From NCBI GenBank assembly GCA_934667425.1, contig CAKULV010000039.1, forward strand, positions 1 to 28,988: a DNA stretch of 28,988 nt. The letters run 5' to 3'. The position numbers and the translations under genes are program-made. Each line of letters opens with the position of its first letter. Position 1 is the stretch's first letter. Below, piece by piece: positions 24,075 to 28,988 of this stretch. The notes beneath the pieces were generated by a model that was given only the letters and a program-made list of their open reading frames with translations, had not been told where the DNA came from and did no database searches. This DNA comes from an uncultured Kiritimatiellota bacterium. GTDB taxonomy: Bacteria > Verrucomicrobiota > Kiritimatiellia > RFP12 > UBA1067.

Positions 24075-24683
24075 ATGGAGAAGGCGTTGGTTTGGGCGGC
24101 ATGGCTGTTATCCGCATATCTTGTTGGCTCCATTCCGTTCGGGTTCCTGATAGGCAGGATGCGCGGCGTTGACGTCCGCACCGTGGGATCGAAGAACATA
24201 GGCGCGACAAACGTATACAGGACAGTTGGGAAGAAATGGGGATTCCTCGCGTTCTTCTGCGATTTCCTGAAGGGCCTCGTCCCGGTGGCGCTTGCCCGTC
24301 ATTTCGGATGCGACATGCACCTCCCGCTGGCCGTAGGCCTCATGGCGGTGGCTGGGCACATGTTCACCTGCTTCATGAGGTTCAGGGGTGGTAAGGGGGT
24401 GGCTACCGGCTTCGGCATGCTCCTTGGCTTGATGCCGACGCTTGTGCTGATCGCGTTCGGGATATTCGTCGCCACGGTGTGGCTTTCCCATTACATATCG
24501 CTCGGGAGCTGCCTTGCGGCGGCATTTCTCGCCGTGGGCGTGTGGTTTCCGTGGTTTGGCGGGCAGGGCTGGCGCAACCTGCCGCTATGCGTCACCGTGA
24601 CGCTCGTGGCGCTCGCCGCCATCTACAAGCACAAGGCGAACATACGCCGCCTCATCGACGGGTGCGAGAACAGGATATATTGA
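24075..24683 (+). CDS. plsY: Acyl-phosphate:glycerol-3-phosphate acyltransferase
   Basis: This integral membrane enzyme makes lysophosphatidic acid from acyl-phosphate and glycerol 3-phosphate, the first step of phospholipid synthesis (with PlsX). The signature loops are present: YLVGSIPFGFLIGR, VGSKNIGATNV, GHMFTCFMRFRGGKGVATGFG and the C-terminal YKHKANIRRL. About five hydrophobic segments alternate with them (near residues 5-25, 50-75, 85-100, 115-140 and 145-180). The length of 202 residues is normal. The ribosome-binding site is weak and distant (AAAGG, 24057-24061). plsX is not in the window. The gene appears to stand alone, with a promoter in front and a long repeat block behind. Confidence 0.95.
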   Translation: MEKALVWAAWLLSAYLVGSIPFGFLIGRMRGVDVRTVGSKNIGATNVYRTVGKKWGFLAFFCDFLKGLVPVALARHFGCDMHLPLAVGLMAVAGHMFTCFMRFRGGKGVATGFGMLLGLMPTLVLIAFGIFVATVWLSHYISLGSCLAAAFLAVGVWFPWFGGQGWRNLPLCVTVTLVALAAIYKHKANIRRLIDGCENRIY

Positions 24684-24692
24684 TTGGGTGAT

Positions 24693-25072
24693 AGGTTTTA
24701 GTTGGTAGTTGGCAGTTGGTAGATGGTAGTGGGTAGTTGGTAGAGATTTGCGATTTACGATTGCATTTAGGAATTGAGCCATTTGCTTATTTGCAGTGGA
24801 GCCTTGCCCCCGTGGCGACATATTCCCCGAACGAAGTGAGCCGCGCAAGCGGTCGCAAGAGGGGTGCGCCTCGCCGTCGTGCGGAATTGTAGCGACGGCG
24901 CCTCGCCGTCGTGTCTGTACGCGAGAGGGTCACAATTCATTGCGCCCGCGTCCGCCGCCCACGGGCAACGGTCGCGACAAGCGCGACCCTCCCTGCGCGG
25001 GAATGTCAATGAGGATAACAGTAAGGCAAGTTACAGGCAAGGCTGAAACCTAAAACCTGAAACCTAAAACCT
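24693..25072. repeat. Composite intergenic repeat block C with hairpin modules
   Basis: This non-coding block fills the plsY-carB gap. It is bracketed by AGGTTTTAG (24693-24701) and its inverse CTAAAACCT (25050-25058 and 25064-25072, within a 14-bp tandem). Inside are TTGGTAG units (24699-24741), ATTTGCGATTTACGATTGCATTT (24746-24768), and GTGGCGACATATTCCCCGAACGAAGTGAG. These are followed by a 16-bp direct repeat GCGCCTCGCCGTCGTG (24866-24881, 24898-24913). Hairpins are CGACGGCG-CCT-CGCCGTCG (24893-24911) and GGTCGCG-ACAAG-CGCGACC (24970-24988). Module order parallels repeat B at 22110-22256. No convincing gene lies in this stretch. Confidence 0.8.
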
Positions 25073-25080
25073 GCTATATT
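25072..25080 (+). promoter_or_regulatory. Candidate extended -10 promoter of carB-2
   Basis: TGCTATATT (-10 TATATT 25075-25080), starting exactly at the end of repeat block C, whose AAACCT tandem occupies the -35 position. It is about 110 bp before the probable start codon. Confidence 0.5.
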
Positions 25081-25109
25081 ATGTAAGCAGGCCGCCACGT
25101 GGCTTACAT
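25081..25109 (+). promoter_or_regulatory. Hairpin/operator at the carB-2 transcription start
   Basis: ATGTAAGC (25081-25088) and GCTTACAT (25102-25109) are perfect inverted arms around 13 bp. Overlapping the right arm is the 10-bp palindrome GCCACGTGGC (25094-25103). A short ATTTT follows. It lies just after the -10 box, so it could be a repressor site or an early attenuating hairpin. Confidence 0.5.
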
Positions 25110-25187
25110 TTTGTGAAACTCTCATGCGGACGTTCAGGGCATTGGGAAGGGCTGGGGTTGGCACGGTATTTGCATACGAATCTTGGC

Positions 25188-28100
25188 ATGAAAAGAACCG
25201 ACATACGGAAGATATTGATCATAGGTGCGGGTCCGATAGTCATCGGGCAGGGGTGCGAGTTCGACTATTCTGGTGTGCAGGCGGTGAAGGCCCTCAAGCG
25301 AGAAGGCTATGAGGTGGTGCTTGCCAACTCCAATCCCGCCACCGTCATGACGGATGCCTTCGACTGCGATGGAGTCAAGGCCGACAGGGTGTACATAGAG
25401 CCGCTTACGGTCGATACCCTGCACGAAATAATACGCAGGGAACGTCCCGATGCGCTCCTGCCCACGCTTGGCGGGCAGACGGCCCTCAATCTCGCGATGG
25501 AGCTTTTCAAGAGGGACATCCTCAAGCGCTACAAGGTTGAGTTGCTTGGCGCGCAGGCCGATTCGATCGCTCGGGCGGAGGATCGCCAGCAGTTCAAGGA
25601 CGCAATGCGCGAGATCGGGCTTGACCAGCCGCGAAGTGGCACGGCGCACACGATGGCCGAGGCCGAGGCGGTCGCGAACACGATCGGCACATGGCCCCTG
25701 ATAATACGTCCCGCCTTCACGCTTGGCGGAACGGGCGGCGGCATCGCGCACGATCCGGATGAGTTCCGCACGATTGTCGGGCGCGGGCTTGAGGCTTCCA
25801 TGAACAGCGAGGTGCTGATAGAGGAGTCGCTGATCGGGTGGAAGGAATACGAGATGGAGGTGATGCGCGACAAGGCGGGCAACGCCGTTATCGTGTGCTC
25901 CATCGAGAACTGCGACCCGATGGGTGTGCATACGGGCGACTCGATCACCGTCGCTCCGATACAGACCCTTACGGACCGCGAGTACCAGAGCATGCGCGAC
26001 GACTCCATAGCCGTGCTGGAGAAGATCGGCATCGCGACAGGCGGGTCGAACGTCCAGTGGGCGGTGGATCCGAAGACTGGACGTCGCATAATCATCGAGA
26101 TGAACCCGCGCGTGTCGCGCTCGTCCGCGCTCGCGTCCAAGGCGACGGGATTCCCCATCGCGAAGATCGCAGCGCTTCTGGCCGTGGGGTACACGCTTGA
26201 CGAACTGAAGAACGACATCACCGGGAAGACCCTGGCGTGCTTCGAGCCGGCCCTCGACTACGTAGTCGTGAAGATCCCGCGCTTCGCCTTCGAGAAGTTC
26301 CCGGGCTCCGACACCCGCCTTGGTACGCAGATGAAGAGCGTTGGCGAGGTGATGGCCATCGGGCGCACGTTCAAGCAGGCGTACCTGAAGGCAGTCCGTT
26401 CTCTTGAGGCGCCGTTGCGGCACCACGACCCGGCGTCGTTCGACCCGTGGTTCAAGCGTGAACTCGACGAGATAGAGGCCTTCCGCGGCTGGATGTCGTC
26501 TTGCGCATCGCATGGCCGTCTTGCGCCGGAGACGCTTCGCCAGGCGAAGGTATTTGGCTTTTCGGACAAGGAAATCGCCGGGGCGGTTGGGTGTGATGAG
26601 GAGAAAGTCCGTGCGATGCGCATCGCCACCGGGATCCGTCCATCGTACGGCGAGGTTGATACGTGCGCCGGCGAGTTCGCGGCCAAGACACCGTACTACT
26701 ACAGCTATTACAAGTTCGACGGTTCTTCGGCCTGCAAATCGCAAATCGCAAAATCGAAAGCCTCAAAGATCATGGTCTTGGGTGGAGGTCCGAACAGGAT
26801 CGGCCAGGGCATAGAGTTCGACTGGTGCTGCTGCCATGCCGCATTCGCCCTGCGGGCCCGCGGGTACGAGGTGGTGATGGTGAACTCCAACCCCGAGACC
26901 GTATCGACGGACTACGACACTTCTGACCGGCTGTACTTCGAGCCGCTCACGTTCGAGGATGTGATGGAGATATACGAGCGGGAGCGGTGCGACGGCGTGA
27001 TCGTGCAGTATGGGGGGCAGACCCCGCTGAACCTTGCGCAGCGCCTGAAGGCCGCCGGGGCGAACATAATAGGCACGTCGCCCGACGACATAGACCGCGC
27101 GGAAGACCGCGACTTCTTCAAGCAGCTCGTCTCGGACGTGGGGATGCGACAGCCGGCGTCTGGCATCGCGCATTCGGTGGAGGATGCCCGCCGCATCGCC
27201 GCCGATCTCGGCTATCCCGTCCTCGTGCGTCCAAGCTTCGTGCTTGGCGGACGAGGCATGGCGATTGTGTATGCCGAGAGCGACCTGGAGAAATACGTCG
27301 CGGAGGCCGTCGCTGCGGCGGAGGGCAAGCCTATCCTCATAGACAAGTTCCTCGAGAGGGCCGTCGAGCTTGATGTCGACTGCATATCCGATGGCGAGAC
27401 TACGGTCGTGGGCGCAATCCTCGAGCATGTCGAGGCGGCGGGATGCCATTCTGGCGATGCGGCGGCGATAACGCCGCCGGTATCCCTGAAGCAGGGGACG
27501 ATTGACGATGTGAAGCGCTACGCGAAGCTCTTCGCGGAAAGACTCCATGTGATCGGCCTCATGAACATCCAGCTTGCCGTGACGCGCGACGGGAATGGCG
27601 GCGAGACCATATGGATGATAGAGGTCAATCCACGCGCATCGCGTACCGTGCCGTTCGTCTCGAAGGCCATAGGCGTGCCGCTTGCCGACTACGCCGCGCG
27701 TTGCATGGCGGGGGAGAAGCTGAAGGAGATCGGTTTCACGGAGCAGGTGATCCCGCGCCACTATTCGGTGAAGGAGGCTGTGTTCCCGTTCGTGAAGTTC
27801 CCCGGCGTTGATATAGGCCTATCCCCGGAGATGAAGTCCACAGGCGAGGTGATGGCGATGGATGACGATCCGGACTGCGCCTACTACAAGAGCCAGATCG
27901 CCGCCGGAAGCCCGTTGCCGTCCAAAGGCAATGTGTTCCTCTCGCTGAAGGACGAGGATAAGGATGGCGCGGTGCCTCTCGCAAGGAAGCTTGCGGACAT
28001 GGGGTACACGCTGTATGCGACGCGAGGCACATCCACGCGCCTGTGGGAGGCGGGCATCGAGTCCCGCGCCGTGTTCCGCATTTCGCGGGGACGCCCCAAC

Positions 28101-28322
28101 GCGCTCGACTTCATCCGCCGCCGCATGATCGACTGGATCGTGAACACTTCCGAGACGAGCGGCGAGGCGGAGGCCGATGGGCATCGCATGCGCGCCGCCG
28201 CAGTCGCGGCGGGCATACCGGTGACCACCACCATGGCGGGGTTCGCCGCTGCGCTGGCCGGGCTTGAGGACGAGCGCCTGTTCGGCGGCACTGGGGTGCG
28301 CACCCTCCGCGAGTATCGGTAG
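25188..28322 (+). CDS. carB: Carbamoyl-phosphate synthase large subunit, copy 2
   Basis: It has the same reaction and four-domain plan as the copy at 14354, but is clearly diverged. KILIIGAGPIVIGQGCEFDY and MNPRVSRSSALASKATG mark the first ATP-grasp half. MVLGGGPNRIGQGIEFDW, GGQTPLNLA, RPSFVLGGRGMA and VNPRASRTVP mark the second. The regulatory domain has YATRGTSTRLWEAGI, GRPNALDFIRRR and NTSETSGEAEADG. The frame is open from GTG 25113, but that overlaps the hairpin; ATG 25188 gives MKRTDIRKILIIG, the family N-terminus, though without a clear ribosome-binding site. At 1044 residues it is standard. The linker before the second half contains CKSQIAKSKASK, encoded by an AAATCGC repeat (26734-26758). 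This is likely a specialised second synthase, for arginine or pyrimidines; which one cannot be told. Confidence 0.95.
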   Translation: MKRTDIRKILIIGAGPIVIGQGCEFDYSGVQAVKALKREGYEVVLANSNPATVMTDAFDCDGVKADRVYIEPLTVDTLHEIIRRERPDALLPTLGGQTALNLAMELFKRDILKRYKVELLGAQADSIARAEDRQQFKDAMREIGLDQPRSGTAHTMAEAEAVANTIGTWPLIIRPAFTLGGTGGGIAHDPDEFRTIVGRGLEASMNSEVLIEESLIGWKEYEMEVMRDKAGNAVIVCSIENCDPMGVHTGDSITVAPIQTLTDREYQSMRDDSIAVLEKIGIATGGSNVQWAVDPKTGRRIIIEMNPRVSRSSALASKATGFPIAKIAALLAVGYTLDELKNDITGKTLACFEPALDYVVVKIPRFAFEKFPGSDTRLGTQMKSVGEVMAIGRTFKQAYLKAVRSLEAPLRHHDPASFDPWFKRELDEIEAFRGWMSSCASHGRLAPETLRQAKVFGFSDKEIAGAVGCDEEKVRAMRIATGIRPSYGEVDTCAGEFAAKTPYYYSYYKFDGSSACKSQIAKSKASKIMVLGGGPNRIGQGIEFDWCCCHAAFALRARGYEVVMVNSNPETVSTDYDTSDRLYFEPLTFEDVMEIYERERCDGVIVQYGGQTPLNLAQRLKAAGANIIGTSPDDIDRAEDRDFFKQLVSDVGMRQPASGIAHSVEDARRIAADLGYPVLVRPSFVLGGRGMAIVYAESDLEKYVAEAVAAAEGKPILIDKFLERAVELDVDCISDGETTVVGAILEHVEAAGCHSGDAAAITPPVSLKQGTIDDVKRYAKLFAERLHVIGLMNIQLAVTRDGNGGETIWMIEVNPRASRTVPFVSKAIGVPLADYAARCMAGEKLKEIGFTEQVIPRHYSVKEAVFPFVKFPGVDIGLSPEMKSTGEVMAMDDDPDCAYYKSQIAAGSPLPSKGNVFLSLKDEDKDGAVPLARKLADMGYTLYATRGTSTRLWEAGIESRAVFRISRGRPNALDFIRRRMIDWIVNTSETSGEAEADGHRMRAAAVAAGIPVTTTMAGFAAALAGLEDERLFGGTGVRTLREYR
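26734..26758 (+). repeat. AAATCGC repeat inside the carB-2 coding frame
   Basis: GCAAATCGCAAATCGCAAAA lies at 26734-26753 and is followed by TCGAA. Its core AAATCGCAAATCGCAA is the exact complement of TTGCGATTTGCGATTT in intergenic repeat B (from 22118). It is in frame and encodes the linker residues KSQIAKSK just before MVLGGGPNRIG. The first CarB has unrelated residues there (GEVPVSDNRKK). Confidence 0.8.
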
Positions 28323-28366
28323 CGGGTGCGACGGCCCCAAAGCCAGGGTGGCATGAAACCATGATT

Positions 28367-28395
28367 TTGCAACGCCATCATTATTGTGGTATAAT
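28367..28395 (+). promoter_or_regulatory. Promoter of tRNA-Val
   Basis: TTGCAA (28367-28372), a 17-bp spacer ending TGTGG, and TATAAT (28390-28395), 15 bp before the tRNA. Confidence 0.8.
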
Positions 28396-28410
28396 TCGCG
28401 CCCGTTTTGC

Positions 28411-28487
28411 GGACGATTAGCTCAGTTGGTTAGAGCAGGACCTTTACACGGTCAAGGTCGGGGGTCCGAGTCCCTCATCGTCCACCA
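28411..28487 (+). tRNA. tRNA-Val (anticodon TAC)
   Basis: The acceptor stem GGACGAT/ATCGTCC is perfect and CCA is encoded (28485-28487). The D-arm is GCTC...GAGC. The anticodon loop is TTTACAC with TAC at 28445-28447; its stem GGACC/GGTCA has one terminal mismatch (27-43). The T-loop reads TCCGAGT, so position 55, normally T (pseudouridine), is C. Confidence 0.93.
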
Positions 28488-28883
28488 AGCCGCTACACCG
28501 AAAGGGAGAAGTCGCTCGGCGTCGAGTGGATGGAAAGCGAACACTTCAAGGACGGTGAGGCATTCGACCCGAAGGCCGCCTACGACGGCGACGGCGTTTC
28601 GACGATAGATGAGGCGCATGCGGGGACGGACCCGTTCGGTCCCGGTTCGAGACTTGCAATAACGAACTATGCGCACGACGACAATTCCACTTGCACCCTT
28701 ACCTGGCTTTCCAAGGGCAAAGACGTCACGACCACGATCCTCAAGTGCATCTGCGACACGCTGAACTACCGCAACGAAGTGCCGTTCCGAGTGCTGGAGC
28801 GGAAGTGGGGGCATGTGGGAGGGGCGCGCTCCGCCACGGTCACCGAAGACACGATCATCCACGGTGTAACGGCGCAAATGTAA
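28488..28883 (+). pseudogene. 3' remnant of a secreted protein with a calcium-binding (thrombospondin type 3-like) repeat
   Basis: An open frame begins directly at the tRNA-Val 3' end (SRYTEREKSLGVEWMESEHF) and runs to TAA at 28881-28883. An ATG at 28530 would give 117 residues, but no ribosome-binding site or promoter is seen and the coding pattern extends upstream of it. AAYDGDGVSTIDEAHAGTDPF is a typical Asp-rich type 3 / dockerin-like calcium loop, found near the C-terminus of large exported proteins. The following SRLAITNYAHDDNSTCTLTW resembles the beta domain that often comes after it, after which similarity fades. The frame cannot start inside the tRNA (a TAG lies at 28431), so this is best read as a gene tail joined to the tRNA by an insertion or deletion. 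After the stop, ATGGTTA (28883-28889) and TAACCAT (28907-28913) form a weak hairpin. Confidence 0.5.
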
Positions 28884-28988
28884 TGGTTAGGGTTGGCAAT
28901 GGTACTTAACCATCAGGGAATAAGGGTTGAATTACGCGGGATATCCCTGGGAATCGCATCCGCGTCTTGGTGGAGCATTCCGCGAGTA

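Noticed and set aside
25113..25187. Upstream GTG start for carB-2 adding 25 residues
   Set aside because: It overlaps the inverted repeat, and the extra residues are not like CarB; ATG 25188 gives the family N-terminus.
28350..28368. CATG-AAAC-CATG-ATTTT as a terminator of carB-2
   Set aside because: The stem is only 4 bp and the T run overlaps the -35 box of the tRNA-Val promoter.

Overview
This window is a GC-rich bacterial chromosome segment in which every convincing complete gene lies on the + strand. The contents are housekeeping genes (rpsL-rpsG, prfB, argF, pyrB, fabG, two carB, rlmB, plsY, two tRNAs) mixed with exported sugar-acting or periplasmic enzymes: a GH78-type rhamnosidase, a GH20-like lipoprotein, and a Tat-exported enolase-superfamily protein. 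Together with the extended -10 promoters (TGG/TGTGG-TATAAT) and modular intergenic repeats, this suits a polysaccharide-degrading member of the PVC group, perhaps Kiritimatiellota. That placement is inference from gene style; nothing here proves it.

Region 1 (1-3540) is accessory DNA. A 5'-truncated type ISP restriction-modification gene runs leftward off the window. Its homology begins abruptly at the conserved VFNLRGN motif, a few bases from an 18-bp palindromic site that looks like a tyrosine-recombinase core. Facing away from it are a frameshifted tyrosine recombinase and a Fic-domain protein with its own DNA-binding head. Short TTTGCG repeats flank the recombinase gene. This is either the end of an integrated element or a decayed specificity-switching locus.

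Region 2 (3580-13400) is core metabolism: rpsL-rpsG closed by a strong terminator, a rhamnosidase, then a tightly packed run prfB - argF - pyrB - PPi-type phosphofructokinase - polyprenyl synthase - oligopeptide-type solute-binding protein. argF and pyrB both consume carbamoyl phosphate.

Region 3 (13400-21180) has its own promoters for fabG and for carB-1. carB-1 is followed closely by the exported enolase-family protein, a methyltransferase and an EpmA/LysRS-like ligase. The methyltransferase and ligase genes are separated by only a few bases.

Region 4 (21180-25190) is looser: rlmB flanked by inverted copies of a TTGGTAG repeat, a GH20-like lipoprotein, tRNA-Pro(CGG), a gene remnant, plsY, and a long composite repeat block with hairpins.

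Region 5 (25190-28988) holds a second, clearly diverged carB. Its inter-domain linker contains an in-frame piece of the same AAATCGC repeat seen between genes. tRNA-Val(TAC) follows, with a coding remnant of a calcium-binding-repeat protein starting directly at its 3' end. No carA is present in the window, so how the two CarB proteins are supplied with glutaminase subunits cannot be told here.
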